Source: Faecalibacter sp. LW9 (GTDB taxonomy: Bacteria > Bacteroidota > Bacteroidia > Flavobacteriales > Weeksellaceae). Taken from it: a DNA stretch of 64,000 nucleotides. The notes beneath the pieces are model-generated. The model saw nothing but the letters and a program-made list of their open reading frames with translations. It made no database searches and was not told the origin of the DNA. The DNA lies in the NCBI RefSeq assembly GCF_034661295.1, contig NZ_CP141062.1, positions 1,736,001 to 1,800,000 of the forward strand. The letters run 5' to 3'. Below are positions 1 to 9,071 of the stretch, one piece after another (the first letter of the stretch is position 1; the number at the start of each line of letters is the position of its first letter). The translations under genes and the position numbers were made by a program.

Positions 1-88
1 GAGATGGTAATCGATTTTCATATTTCTGAAGAAGCAATTCGATGGCTTTTTCGTCTGTTTTACCGATGCAGATTGTTGTAATATTCAT
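1..88 (-). CDS. rlmH: 23S rRNA pseudouridine-1915 N3-methyltransferase, N-terminal part
   Basis: This is the first 29 codons of a gene that runs off the left edge of the window. The start ATG is the complement of 86-88, and the protein begins MNITTICIGKTDEKAIE. That matches the N-terminus of RlmH (SPOUT family), which methylates pseudouridine 1915 of 23S rRNA; Bacteroidota members begin with a short beta strand and the same GKTD segment. The catalytic knot lies outside the window. It is divergent from the BrkB-like gene, with only 27 bp between the two starts. The call rests on a short stretch. Confidence 0.72.
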   Translation of the reverse strand, partial: MNITTICIGKTDEKAIELLLQKYENRLPS

Positions 89-115
89 GAATGCAAAAAT
101 TCTAAGTACAAAAAT

Positions 116-1093
116 ATGAGCATTATCCAAACTTTTAAAACTTATTCAGGATATAATTCAATTAAAAGTTGGACACAATCCACAATGATTAATGCTGAAT
201 TGCATATTTCCATGTACGATTTCCTAAAAGTGTTTTGGATTCGAGTAATGAAAGGTAATTTTCCATTACGTTCAGCAGCCGTATCATGGATTATTTTCTT
301 TAGTATGTTTCCTTTTATTTTATTCTTGTTTAGTATTCTACCGCATTTGCCCTATTATTTAGAAATCAAAAAATTGTTATTCACCCAATTTTTACCTCAA
401 TTACTTCCGCATCATGTCAGTAATGAAGTGATTGCATATGTTGATAAAACAACGACTGAACAGGGAAATAAAAAAGTGGATTGGTATTTAATTTTGGTAA
501 CTATATTTATGTCATCCAATGCCATTCAAGGAATTATCAATTCTTTTAATGTTTCATACCAAAATGTTTACGTTAAACGAAAGAATTCAACTTCTCGCAT
601 TATATCCATCGTGTTGACTTTATTCTTTACATTTTTTATTATTATTCAAGTGGGGATTGCTTATTATTCTTCAGTCATTTGGAAATACATGACCAAAGTA
701 GATTTCCTATCCATATTGGGGCAATTTTCATATTTAATCAATTATTTTTCCATTTTTATGTTTTATTTTATTTCCATGTGTATGTTGTATACGTTTGGAC
801 CAAACCATAAAAAGACTAAAAGTACAGTGATCCCTGGAGCATTATTAACATCGATTTTATTTGTGTTGACCGTGATTGGATTTAATTTGTATCTAAAGAA
901 ATTTACCAACATCGATTTATTGTACGGCTCATTAGGATTAGTAATGATTATGATGATTTTTGTCTATTTTAATGTCATTCTAATGTTGGTAGGGTACGAA
1001 TTAAATATGTCGATTAATTATGCAAAAAACTATTCGAAATTAAGCGATATCAAAAGTGAAAATGTAATTCGATTAAATACAGAAGAAATTTAA
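116..1093 (+). CDS. YihY/BrkB-family inner membrane protein
   Basis: A 325-residue polytopic membrane protein of the YihY/virulence factor BrkB family (formerly misnamed ribonuclease BN). A short cytoplasmic N-terminus is followed by about six hydrophobic helices from residue 50 to 305. The SAAVSWIIFFSMFPF segment near residue 55 corresponds to the family's conserved A-x-S-F first helix. The molecular function of the family is not established; a permease-like role is usually assumed. The gene ends 4 bp inside the convergent potassium channel gene. A later ATG at 185 is an alternative start; I kept 116 because its N-terminal length fits relatives. Confidence 0.85.
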   Translation: MSIIQTFKTYSGYNSIKSWTQSTMINAELHISMYDFLKVFWIRVMKGNFPLRSAAVSWIIFFSMFPFILFLFSILPHLPYYLEIKKLLFTQFLPQLLPHHVSNEVIAYVDKTTTEQGNKKVDWYLILVTIFMSSNAIQGIINSFNVSYQNVYVKRKNSTSRIISIVLTLFFTFFIIIQVGIAYYSSVIWKYMTKVDFLSILGQFSYLINYFSIFMFYFISMCMLYTFGPNHKKTKSTVIPGALLTSILFVLTVIGFNLYLKKFTNIDLLYGSLGLVMIMMIFVYFNVILMLVGYELNMSINYAKNYSKLSDIKSENVIRLNTEEI

Positions 1094-1953
1094 TAATTTA
1101 ATTTGCCACCACAAGTTTTACAATATTTAGCGCCATCCAAATGATAATCATCTCCACAACTCGGGCACATTTCAGTATTTTTTGGAACCTCTTGATTTGA
1201 AAATTTATTCATTTCCATCGTCACTATACCAGTAGGAACAGCAATGATTCCATAACCGATAATCATCACTACAGAAGCTAAAAATTGTCCAAATCCTGTA
1301 ACGGGAGAAATATCACCATAACCAACAGTTGTCAGTGTAACAACAGCCCAATAAATACTGATTGGTATACTCGTAAAACCAGATTCGGGATGATTGCGTT
1401 CGACCATATACATGATGGATCCAATGACAATAACAATAAGCATAACAAAAGAAAGGAAGACAATGATTTTGTTTCGACTTTCTTTTAACCCCAACACAAG
1501 TACATTTTTACCATGTGTGAATTGTGTTAATCCAAATATACGGAATACACGAAGTAAACGTAGAATTCGAATGTTGGCTAAGAATTTTCCTGCTGGGAAG
1601 AATAATCCTATATAAAATGGAAGAATGGATAATAAATCGATTATTCCATAAAAACTAAAAATATATCGCCATGGTTTTTTGACCGAAAAAATACGGAGAC
1701 CATATTCGATGGTAAATAAACTGGTTAAAATCCATTCAGAAATGATTAATACTTTATGGTATCGAGCATTGATGGATGGAATAGATTCAAGCATTATCAT
1801 TCCAACGCTGATAAGTATAAGAAGGAGTAAACAAATGTCAAATAATTTGCCTTGTCGCGTATTCGCTTCAAAAACGGTATCGAAAATACGTTGTCTTAAA
1901 CGTTCTTTTTCGTATTTTTCCATTTTTAGAAACGGAAAACGGTTTTTTAACAT
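1090..1953 (-). CDS. Voltage-gated potassium channel, Kv type
   Basis: A 287-residue six-helix ion channel. The selectivity filter TTVGYGD lies near residue 210 between S5 and S6. The arginine-rich segment RILRLLRVFRIF near residue 130 is an S4 voltage sensor, so this is a Kv-like channel and not a two-helix KcsA type. After S6 the C-terminus carries a small zinc ribbon with two CxxC pairs (CPSCG and CKTCG), an appendage seen in many bacterial members whose purpose is unknown. It likely sets membrane potential or K+ conductance. It is convergent with, and overlaps by 4 bp, the BrkB-like gene. Confidence 0.9.
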   Translation of the reverse strand: MLKNRFPFLKMEKYEKERLRQRIFDTVFEANTRQGKLFDICLLLLILISVGMIMLESIPSINARYHKVLIISEWILTSLFTIEYGLRIFSVKKPWRYIFSFYGIIDLLSILPFYIGLFFPAGKFLANIRILRLLRVFRIFGLTQFTHGKNVLVLGLKESRNKIIVFLSFVMLIVIVIGSIMYMVERNHPESGFTSIPISIYWAVVTLTTVGYGDISPVTGFGQFLASVVMIIGYGIIAVPTGIVTMEMNKFSNQEVPKNTEMCPSCGDDYHLDGAKYCKTCGGKLNY

Positions 1954-1995
1954 TGTTTAGGATTTAGTTTATACTAAATTAGAAAAAAAATAAAT

Positions 1996-2886
1996 ATGAA
2001 TATACTTCTTACGGGTGGAACTGGATTTATTGGTGATCAATTAGTACGTCAATTAATTGAAAAAGGGCATAAAGTTCGTATTCTAACACGCGAAAAAGAA
2101 GTGGAGCCGCCCTATTATTCTTGGAGTAAATCATCAATTGATGAAAAAGTATTTGAAAATTTGGATGGTATCATTCATCTAGCGGGTGCTCCATTATTAA
2201 ATCCGTGGACCAAATCATATAAAAAAGAAATAATAGATAGCCGTGTGGATACAGCAAATTTATTATTTAATAAAGTAAAAGAATTCAATATTCCGTTGAA
2301 ATTTTTTGTTTCTGCAGGGGGGGCTAGTTACTATGGTCAAAATACATCGAACCAAATTTTTGAAGAAGGAGACTCACCCGGAAATGATTTTTTAGCAGAA
2401 GTATGCGTTCAATGGGAAAATGCCGCATTTCAATTTGAGCAATTAGGAACTCGTGTTGTTGTGATTCGCACACCGATGGTATTGGATCGAAAAGCAGACG
2501 CCTATCGTAAAATGAAAACTCCTACACAATTTGGTTTGGGAGCTTGCTTAGGTTCTGGGAAACAATGGACGACTTGGATTCATTTAGAAGATTTGTGCCG
2601 AATTTATAGTGCTGCCATCGAAAATGAAAATTACAAAGGTCCAATAAATGCAGTAACAAATGATCAGATGACGCATAAAATATTTATGGATAGATTAGCT
2701 CATCATTTACATACTAAGATTCGTCTTCCGAATATTCCTTCGGCTTTGGTAAAAATCGGAATGGGAGAGAAGGCAGTTATAATTTTAGAAGGATCACGAT
2801 TATCGAATCTGAAATTAAGCCAAAACCATTTTACATTTAAATATCCCACTTTAGATAAAGCTCTAAATGAAATAATTGCAAAATGA
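1996..2886 (+). CDS. TIGR01777-family NAD-dependent epimerase (SDR39U1-like)
   Basis: A 296-residue extended short-chain dehydrogenase of the TIGR01777/YfcH group. The N-terminal nucleotide-binding motif is GGTGFIG at residues 7-13. Further on come HLAGAP near residue 55, the acceptor loop SRVDTANLL, and a YYGQ segment that provides the Tyr of the active site. The C-terminal 40 residues fit the DUF1731 tail of this family. The substrate is unknown; family members are called epimerases by fold only. Only 42 bp separate it from the divergent channel gene. The next gene has its own promoter, which overlaps the end of this one. Confidence 0.88.
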   Translation: MNILLTGGTGFIGDQLVRQLIEKGHKVRILTREKEVEPPYYSWSKSSIDEKVFENLDGIIHLAGAPLLNPWTKSYKKEIIDSRVDTANLLFNKVKEFNIPLKFFVSAGGASYYGQNTSNQIFEEGDSPGNDFLAEVCVQWENAAFQFEQLGTRVVVIRTPMVLDRKADAYRKMKTPTQFGLGACLGSGKQWTTWIHLEDLCRIYSAAIENENYKGPINAVTNDQMTHKIFMDRLAHHLHTKIRLPNIPSALVKIGMGEKAVIILEGSRLSNLKLSQNHFTFKYPTLDKALNEIIAK

Positions 2887-2890
2887 TTAT

Positions 2891-2920
2891 TTGTGTCATT
2901 TATATATAATTGTATTTTTG
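2891..2920 (+). promoter_or_regulatory. Bacteroidota-type promoter for the DUF3857 gene
   Basis: A TTG at 2891-2893 is followed after 19 bases by TATTTTTG at 2913-2920, which matches the flavobacterial consensus TTG-N(17-23)-TAnnTTTG. Transcription would begin about 2927, leaving a leader of about 10 bases before the ATG at 2936. This supports the later start chosen for that gene. Confidence 0.6.
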
Positions 2921-2935
2921 AGCAATCAATTCATT

Positions 2936-4783
2936 ATGCAATTTAAATTACTACTACCTACACTATTAATTGGAATGTTATTCTCTAATGTTTCAGGTCA
3001 AAAATCATTACCGGGTTTTAAAAAGTTAACGCCTCATCAACTTGAACTAAAAGAAGTTTCGTTCGAAAAAGATGCTTCTGCGGTTATCCTCGATGAAGAT
3101 GGATTCTTGGATCTTTCGGACGGAGGTTATCAATTAACCACCAAAAGGAGAATTAAAATTTTAGATGAAAGCGCGATAAATGAAGGCAATATCCGTTTGA
3201 TATTTTATGGTAAAGATAAAATACAGCACATAGGTTCGGTAAGAGCTCAAGCCATTAATCTGGTAAATGGAGAATATGTCAGCTCTCCTGTTCAAGACAA
3301 AGATATTTATACCGTAGATATTAACTCGTTGTACAAAGCGGTTCAATTTGCTGTTCCTAATGTTAAAGTGGGAACAATTATCGAATATCAATACATTTTA
3401 AGTAGTCAACCAATTTATAAAATTGATGCATGGGAATTTCAGCATGATTATCCTACGCTAGAAAGTACCCTGAAAATTAAAAATATGTTCAGTACAGGTT
3501 ATGGGAAATTATTTTCTGGAAATAAATTATTGAGCAAATACAACAATAAAATAGAAGGAGATACGTGGACTTTAAATGATATTCCAAGTTCTAAACTAAT
3601 TAAATATGTTCTGAATCCAAAAAACCAACTGGAAGCGATTTATTTGCAATCTTCAAATCTACGTCATTGGACTGATCTTAAAAAAGATTTAAAAGATATA
3701 TACTACTTAACGGAGAATCCTTCATCTGTTAAATCATTTGCAAATGCTATATCGAATGGAGCTACAGAAAAAGAAACATTAGATCAAGTAGTGAACCATT
3801 TTAATAACCATTTTAAATGGAATAAAATTTACGGAATTTATGCCTCAAAATCTCAGAAGGACATTATTCTTGAACGTACCGGTAATCAGGCGGAACTAAA
3901 TTTATTGTTTCGACAAGTTTTAAAACAAAAAGGAATTAATGCTGATTTGGTATTACTTTCTTCGCGCAAAAACGGAAAATTATTAACAAAATACCCTTTT
4001 CTTCAACAATTTGATAACGTAGTGAATAAGGTAGTGCTAAATGATGGTTCTAGTTATTTGATAAATATTGTTGATGTTCCGAAAAATGATTACAAGTATG
4101 CCCCACTTTATCTCTTCAATGATTATGGATTTGTTATGGATGATGGTAGAGAGGAAAATTTTGTACAAATGCATCAATTTTTATCCGTACATGATGTAGA
4201 CTTCAAATATAATTTTCAAGATGGAAAATTGAAAGAAGTCCGTAAAGATCATCTGACAGGATATCATTACAATGAACAAATTTCTGATGCTAGAGAAATG
4301 ATTTCAACGCATGTGAAATCACCTGTTTCTATGAATTATGATGGAACGAGTAATGCTTTTCAATTTAAAGATGGTAAATATTCGATTACTCATCAATCAG
4401 AAGTAAATACCTCTTCATTAGGAGCATTTTATACCTTACAAAATCCGTTAAAAAATTTCATATCCTTATATACGTTTGAAGAAGAAAAAAGATTATACCC
4501 TATAGAATTTAATTTTCCTTACTATTATAAAATATTAGTAACATCAGAAATTCCAGATGGTTTTGAAGTTTTAATTTCAAATAAGTTTAATCAGACCATT
4601 CGTACGAATGATCAATTAATATATAGCCAAACCTTTGCTCAAAAAGGGAATGTTTTACAAGTATTATATGAATTTTATTTAGGCCAATCTAATTTTCCTG
4701 CTTCGGATTATCAAGTGTTGAAAGAACATTTTACTAAAATTCAAACGGAAATCCAAAAAGAAATTACTCTAAAAAAGAAATAA
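2936..4783 (+). CDS. DUF3857 / transglutaminase-like secreted protein
   Basis: A 615-residue exported protein. The chosen start gives a classic signal peptide (MQFKLLLPTLLIGMLF, cleavage near VSGQ). An upstream in-frame start at 2876 would overlap the previous gene and bury the promoter at 2891-2920. Residues about 50-220 fit the beta-rich DUF3857 domain common in Bacteroidota. The middle region resembles a transglutaminase-like fold, but I do not see a clear catalytic Cys-His-Asp set (the segment NQAELNLLFRQVLKQKG replaces the usual G-x-C), so it may be a non-catalytic member. The role is unknown, probably at the cell envelope. A second signal-peptide gene follows 8 bp later and is cut by an insertion element. 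Confidence 0.8.
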   Translation: MQFKLLLPTLLIGMLFSNVSGQKSLPGFKKLTPHQLELKEVSFEKDASAVILDEDGFLDLSDGGYQLTTKRRIKILDESAINEGNIRLIFYGKDKIQHIGSVRAQAINLVNGEYVSSPVQDKDIYTVDINSLYKAVQFAVPNVKVGTIIEYQYILSSQPIYKIDAWEFQHDYPTLESTLKIKNMFSTGYGKLFSGNKLLSKYNNKIEGDTWTLNDIPSSKLIKYVLNPKNQLEAIYLQSSNLRHWTDLKKDLKDIYYLTENPSSVKSFANAISNGATEKETLDQVVNHFNNHFKWNKIYGIYASKSQKDIILERTGNQAELNLLFRQVLKQKGINADLVLLSSRKNGKLLTKYPFLQQFDNVVNKVVLNDGSSYLINIVDVPKNDYKYAPLYLFNDYGFVMDDGREENFVQMHQFLSVHDVDFKYNFQDGKLKEVRKDHLTGYHYNEQISDAREMISTHVKSPVSMNYDGTSNAFQFKDGKYSITHQSEVNTSSLGAFYTLQNPLKNFISLYTFEEEKRLYPIEFNFPYYYKILVTSEIPDGFEVLISNKFNQTIRTNDQLIYSQTFAQKGNVLQVLYEFYLGQSNFPASDYQVLKEHFTKIQTEIQKEITLKKK

Positions 4784-4791
4784 CTGATTGT

Positions 4792-4851
4792 ATGAAGAAA
4801 ACCAATCCATTGCAACTATTCTTAGTCACTTTATGTTTCGCAATACTAGAC
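4792..4851 (+). pseudogene. Truncated exported-protein gene, cut off by an IS element
   Basis: Eight bases after the DUF3857 stop, an ATG opens a signal-peptide-like frame (MKKTNPLQLFLVTLCFAILD). It is broken at 4851/4852, where the IS3-family element begins. No continuation of the gene is visible on the other side of the element. In Bacteroidota, DUF3857 genes often occur as tandem pairs, so this is probably the start of a second such gene (inference). The missing remainder means the insertion was followed by a deletion or other rearrangement. Confidence 0.6.
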
Positions 4852-4877
4852 TGCACCCAAAAGTTTGGACACAAAAA

Positions 4878-5320
4878 TTAATTATTATAAAAATGAGTTC
4901 GATATTCAATCGGGCTCATTTTGTTTAGATTTGATTTAATTCTTTCGTTGTTGTAATAGTAAATATATTGTTTAATTTCTTTTTTAAGTTGTTCTATTGA
5001 ATTAAATTTTTTCAAGTAAAATAATTTTGATTTTAATGTACCAAAGAAATTTTCAATAATTGCATTATCCAAATAATTTCCTTTTCGACTCATACTTTGA
5101 ATAATTCCTTTTTATTTTAATAAAAATTGATATTGTCTCATTTGGTATTGCCAACCCTGATCTGAGTGTAACATTAGTTTACTTCCCTTTGGGACCTTTT
5201 AAATGCTTTTTTGAGCATATTTTCCACTTGATTAAAGACGGCTGTTTTACTTCTCTTTAAATAATAATAAAAGTTACTTCTTGCCATTTTTGAACAAGCT
5301 AATAATAAGCTTAAATCAAA
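4878..5320 (-). pseudogene. Remnant of IS3-family orfB transposase
   Basis: Read on the minus strand, the region starts with an orfB-like N-terminus (IVELRHEFDLSLLLACSKM) and reaches AFKRSQREVN followed by a stop. Homology then resumes in another frame at LHSDQGWQYQ, the second Asp region of the DDE domain. It meets another stop (LLK then TAA) and ends with a good C-terminus ([17 protein letters not shown], with the catalytic Glu). The part that should hold the HTH_21 segment and first Asp is missing. It has at least one internal deletion, one frameshift and one nonsense codon, and is certainly inactive. Confidence 0.8.
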
Positions 5321-5321
5321 T

Positions 5322-5873
5322 TCATGCCTTAATTCTACAATGGCTTGCGCCCCAGTTTTTGCGCTTGTTTTCCTCCTCTTGAACTAAAGCATTGAACTTT
5401 TTTAAATAAGCATTTTCACAACGTAAACATTCTATTTCTAACAAAAGTTCTTCTTCCTTTGTTAATACCTTTTTAGATTTTAATTGCTTATATTCAGACT
5501 TATTCATTGTACTTGGACGACCTCTTGGTTTAGATTTTAAGCCGTTAATACCAAATTTAGCATAATTTCGTTGCCAATCAATAATTGTTTTTTTGCTAGG
5601 TACTCCAAATCGTAAACCTGCTTCAAATAGAGAGAGATTTTCTTCTTCGATCGTTTGTATAACCTTTAGTTTAAAATTTGAATCATAGCTTGTATATTTT
5701 TTGGGTAGTAAATCATTTAAACCATTGTATCGATAGATTCTTACCCAATCATTCACTAATTTTTGATTGATATTATATTTCTTTGATACTGTTCGTTCTG
5801 ATTGTGAAGCTTCTAAAACTTCAAGTACACATTGGTATTTAAATTCTAATGTAAATTTCTCTTTTCTTCCCAT
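5322..5873 (-). CDS. IS3-family orfA (helix-turn-helix)
   Basis: A 183-residue orfA of the IS150 type: MGRKEKFTLEFKYQCVLEVLE opens the first helix-turn-helix, and a second follows around residues 55-105 (SLFEAGLRFGVPSKKTI). The C-terminal part is a basic, coiled-coil-like leucine zipper (ELLLEIECLRCENAYLKKF) used for OrfA/OrfAB multimerisation. By family knowledge it binds the element's ends. The orfB partner is destroyed, so this gene is at most a potential inhibitor. It ends 2 bp from the orfB remnant. Confidence 0.85.
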   Translation of the reverse strand: MGRKEKFTLEFKYQCVLEVLEASQSERTVSKKYNINQKLVNDWVRIYRYNGLNDLLPKKYTSYDSNFKLKVIQTIEEENLSLFEAGLRFGVPSKKTIIDWQRNYAKFGINGLKSKPRGRPSTMNKSEYKQLKSKKVLTKEEELLLEIECLRCENAYLKKFNALVQEEENKRKNWGASHCRIKA

Positions 5874-5937
5874 AAAAAATGCCCCAGAAAGTGTCTAACT
5901 TTTTGGGGCATGTCCATTTCTAGTTGAGGTTTTTTTA

Positions 5938-6924
5938 TTATTCATTAATGACCATTAAATTGCATCCGCGCACATCCGAATGGTCAAAACGGCCTATAAT
6001 TTCAAATTGGTTGTCACTTAATTTTTTACCAAGATCATCAGTCGCAATAAATGAACACGAATTAACATTAGCTAGATCAATCACATTCACACCGCCTGTT
6101 TTACCCATGCCCACATAATGCATTGGATCTTCCGTTTCGCGAATCATCATTTTCATCCATTGGGGCGTTTTAAACGTTAAATCACCACGAGAATAGCCTT
6201 GACTCAATAATTCGGTCATTCCATATTCGGAATGAATTTCATTTGTTCCAAAACCTTCTTTTAGGATGCGATGTAACTCCTCGCGAGTAATTTCCTTTTT
6301 ACGTCCTTTCATTCCACCAGTTTCCATCACGATGGTATTTTTAAGCTTCATTTGATAGTTTTCTACAAAATCCATCAAAGCAAAAGAAACACCAATTAAA
6401 ATGGCATTTTTGCCTGTTTTTTCATGTGCGATGAGGTGATCATATAATTCGTCATGATTATACAAATAGAATCCATTCTCAGGACGACCTGATTTTTCAA
6501 TCCAGTATTCTACCATATCAATCAATGATGAACCTGTACGTTCTAGATAGGATGGAAGCAAAGCAAAGATGGTATAATCCGTTAAAGGACCGTAAAATTG
6601 TTCAAAACATTTTTCCAAACTATAATGATACAGGGCCTAATCGCTAACTAAGTGTCGACTTGTAGTCATTCCTGTTGTTCCTGAGCTGGTGAATATTTTT
6701 TCTGCAGGCTGATTCCCAGTGACAATATCGTATTGTTTAAAAAACTTTATAGGTAAAAATGGAATTTGCTCTAAAGTTTTTACGTCTTCAATAGCAACAC
6801 CTAAATGTTCAATAAATGTACGGTATACGGGATTTTCAGTCGCTTGAAATTGGAAAACTTCTAACGCTTTCGTTAAAAATTCACGCTCATTTTGTATCGA
6901 AAAAATACTTTTTACATCTTGCAT
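5938..6924 (-). pseudogene. LuxE-like acyl-protein synthetase, interrupted by an in-frame TAG
   Basis: The full frame is 328 codons and collinear, but codon 96 is TAG (complement of 6637-6639). Upstream of it the protein has the adenylate-forming motif SSGTTG (residues about 81-86). Downstream it continues ALYHYSLEKCFEQFYG and carries METGGMKG and the EYGMTELLSQGY segment typical of LuxE/PaaK-like ligases, ending with a GRFD segment. In Bacteroidota these solitary LuxE-like genes are annotated as acyl transferase or acyl-protein synthetase; the substrate is unknown. A Leu codon is expected at the stop (TTG to TAG is one change). It may be a true nonsense allele, a sequencing error or, less likely, read-through. 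Confidence 0.75.
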
Positions 6925-6958
6925 GTTGCAAAATTACAAACTAATCAGTATTATCAAA

Positions 6959-8602
6959 CTATTGCTCATTTAGTTTTGCAATTGTTTTATTGGCGCGGAA
7001 TAAATGATCTCCCAACTGCTCGTAATGCTGAATCATTTCTTTGTAATACAATGCACTTAGCGTTGCTAACTTTTCTTTATCAATCGTACGCATCAAATTG
7101 TTTTCTGCATCTTTATACGTAGCATTGATAGAACGTTCAATGATTTCGGCTTCTTTTATGGATATTTCGAATTGATTTTCGCTAATATTTTGATTGAGTA
7201 TAGTGGTCGCCTGATCCAATTGATTCTGTAAAACAATTAAATAATCTCTCATTCTTGGCGTAAAATAACTGTTTGTGATTCGTCGTTTGCGATGGATGGA
7301 CGCTATTTTAATGGCAATATCGCCTACCGATTCCAGATGATTACATAAAGTAATTAATTGATGGACCTCAAAACGGTTTTCATTCGGCAAATCTAAATCA
7401 GAGATTTCATTTAAAAATGTTTTTACTTCATATTCTAAATCGTCTCCATCTTTTTCCAGTTGGTAGATGCGTTCCCTAAAGATGATCATTTTTTCTTCAT
7501 CACTTTCTGTAATCATTCGGCCTAAGGTATGTACTATTTGACGGGTAGTACCTGCTAAACGAATCATCTTTTTATTGGTTTCGTGGCGGTATAAATCAGA
7601 ATTTGTACCAAATGGAATGGAAAAGAATTCTACTTTTTGTTCATTAATATAAGAGTTAGCTTTTAATTTTTGATGACAAAATTTAACGATTTGACCTAAG
7701 AAGGGATAAAAAAGAATGACTCCGATGATATTGCAAAGGATATCAAAAGTAATGAGTAGGATGCTATCATTGGAAGTAAACATTTTAATGAAAGCTAAAA
7801 GGTATTCGCCCACAAACAAAAATAAGATCGCACAAACAATATTGAAAATTGTATGAAATCCGGCAACCATCTTGGTTTGGTAATTTCCAATAACAGCAAC
7901 CAAATGGGCAGTAATGGTTGTTCCTATATTTGCTCCTAAAACCAACATGGCCGCCAATTCAATGGGTAAGCCTTTACCAATTAATAATAGAGCAATTGTT
8001 ATAGTAGCAGTTGAAAAATGCACCAGAAGGGTTAAACCAAACCCAATTCCAATAAATATCAATTGAGTTAAAATTCCGTATTGATTTAAATTTAGAATAA
8101 GATGTTGAACATCTTCTCCTTCAAAACTCGGTAAAAATAATTTGATAAAATGGATAGCAATGAAAAGAAGCGAGAGTGCAATAAGAATTCCACCCGATTT
8201 ACGAATGTTTTTCTTTTTAGCCCAATATAAAGGTAAGGCCAAGAAAAGAAGAGGCAAAGCAATCATCAGAAAATCGAATGTTAATCCTAAATAAACAAAC
8301 CAAAGGGTAAGGGTGGTTCCAATGTTTGCACCTAAAATTAATCCAAAAGCTTTTTTCAAATTAATTATACCAGCATTAATAAATCCTAATATAAATACAG
8401 ATGCAGCAGAAGAGGATTGTAATGTGGTTGTAAATAATGTTCCGGCTACAATAGTCGAAAAATTATTAGGAGTAATCGAATTAATTGTTCGTTTAAAATT
8501 AGAGCCGGATATAGCTTGTAAATTTTCGCTCAAAAATTTTATTGCAAAAATAAACAAGGCAATCGCGCCTAAAATCTGTAAAATTTGGATCAGAATGTGC
8601 AT
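6959..8602 (-). CDS. Na+/phosphate cotransporter with PhoU-like tail
   Basis: A 547-residue protein of the NptA/YjbB-type Na/Pi-cotransporter family. The membrane domain (residues 1-320) contains two inverted repeats, each with the family signature: TTLQSSSAASVF near residue 60 and LVHFSTATITIALLL near 200. Each is followed by a GANIGTT motif (near 91 and 224). Residues about 345-545 form a helical PhoU-like region, typical of the bacterial group. It imports phosphate with sodium. The gene follows a LuxE-like gene on the same strand at 34 bp, but the two look independent. Confidence 0.92.
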   Translation of the reverse strand: MHILIQILQILGAIALFIFAIKFLSENLQAISGSNFKRTINSITPNNFSTIVAGTLFTTTLQSSSAASVFILGFINAGIINLKKAFGLILGANIGTTLTLWFVYLGLTFDFLMIALPLLFLALPLYWAKKKNIRKSGGILIALSLLFIAIHFIKLFLPSFEGEDVQHLILNLNQYGILTQLIFIGIGFGLTLLVHFSTATITIALLLIGKGLPIELAAMLVLGANIGTTITAHLVAVIGNYQTKMVAGFHTIFNIVCAILFLFVGEYLLAFIKMFTSNDSILLITFDILCNIIGVILFYPFLGQIVKFCHQKLKANSYINEQKVEFFSIPFGTNSDLYRHETNKKMIRLAGTTRQIVHTLGRMITESDEEKMIIFRERIYQLEKDGDDLEYEVKTFLNEISDLDLPNENRFEVHQLITLCNHLESVGDIAIKIASIHRKRRITNSYFTPRMRDYLIVLQNQLDQATTILNQNISENQFEISIKEAEIIERSINATYKDAENNLMRTIDKEKLATLSALYYKEMIQHYEQLGDHLFRANKTIAKLNEQ

Positions 8603-8685
8603 CTAAGTTTTAATAGTGTACAAAAATAAACCAAGTTTTGTTAACTGAATATTATGTTTGCATCGAAAAAACAGAAAAGGAGCAT

Positions 8686-8769
8686 AAAAAAGTTGATTTT
8701 TTTTTGAAACGTAAAATTTTGAAAATCAAATTCTATGCTAAAAAACCAAAAAAAAGTTGATTTTTTTTT
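8686..8769 (+). repeat. Two A-tract/T-tract copies upstream of the tRNA promoter
   Basis: Two near-identical blocks, AAAAAAGTTGATTTTTTTTT at 8686-8705 and a slightly longer copy at 8748-8769, lie 62 bp apart. The second ends 9 bases before the TTG of the tRNA promoter, the place where UP elements bind the RNA polymerase alpha subunits. I read them as UP-like or bent-DNA elements driving strong stable-RNA transcription (inference). No gene is seen between 8603 and 8890. Confidence 0.45.
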
Positions 8770-8778
8770 CAAAAATAC

Positions 8779-8809
8779 TTGCGTGATAAAAAAACTCGCC
8801 CTAATATTG
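8779..8809 (+). promoter_or_regulatory. Promoter of the tRNA array
   Basis: TTG at 8779-8781, a 20-base spacer and TAATATTG at 8802-8809, followed by C, match the Bacteroidota consensus with one mismatch. It lies about 80 bp upstream of the first tRNA and just downstream of A/T tracts, as expected for a strong stable-RNA promoter. Confidence 0.6.
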
Positions 8810-8890
8810 CACCACGAAAACGATACGACAGTGGTTAACATAACAGCGTTGAGGTTTTCAAATTTGAAATTATTATTTTAAATATTTTTC

Positions 8891-8967
8891 GCCGATGTAG
8901 CTCAGTTGGCCAGAGCAGCTGATTTGTAATCAGCAGGTCGTGGGTTCGAATCCCTCCATCGGCTCCA
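8891..8967 (+). tRNA. tRNA-Thr (anticodon TGT), copy 1
   Basis: A complete cloverleaf: acceptor stem GCCGATG/CATCGGC, anticodon stem-loop CTGATTTGTAATCAG with anticodon TGT, and T arm GTGGGTTCGAATCCCTC. The tRNA body ends at 8964, and a CCA tail is encoded at 8965-8967, unlike in the other two threonine copies. The D loop reads TTGGCCAGAGC. Confidence 0.96.
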
Positions 8968-8982
8968 GAAAAATTATAGGTT

Positions 8983-9064
8983 GGGGAGATACTCAAGCGG
9001 TCAACGAGGACGGACTGTAAATCCGTTGGTTTCACCTTCGCAGGTTCGAATCCTGCTCTCCCCA
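8983..9064 (+). tRNA. tRNA-Tyr (anticodon GTA), copy 1
   Basis: A class II tRNA of 82 nt with acceptor stem GGGGAGA/TCTCCCC, anticodon loop ACTGTAAAT (GTA) and a long variable arm typical of tRNA-Tyr. CCA is not encoded. It lies 15 bp after the first threonine tRNA, so the two are probably one transcript. Confidence 0.96.
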
Positions 9065-9071
9065 CACAATT

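Larger units (their letters stand above)
4852..5910 (-). mobile_element. Decayed IS3-family element (IS150-like)
   Basis: The element has related ends: TGCACCCAAAAGTTTGGACA on the left and, read inward from the right, TGCCCCAAAAAGTTAGACAC. Both begin TG, as IS3-family ends do. It is about 1.06 kb long, shorter than the usual 1.2-1.5 kb. orfA is intact, while orfB has lost its middle and is interrupted. The flanking bases (AGAC on the left, TGTC on the right) show no direct target duplication, which agrees with a rearrangement after insertion. Confidence 0.8.

Noticed and set aside
8641..8841. A Phe-rich 66-codon frame on the minus strand
   Set aside because: It is produced by the A/T tracts of the tRNA promoter region and has no plausible start signals.
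8835..9065. A 76-codon minus-strand frame over the tRNA array
   Set aside because: It is the antisense reading of the Thr and Tyr tRNA genes, a known annotation artefact.
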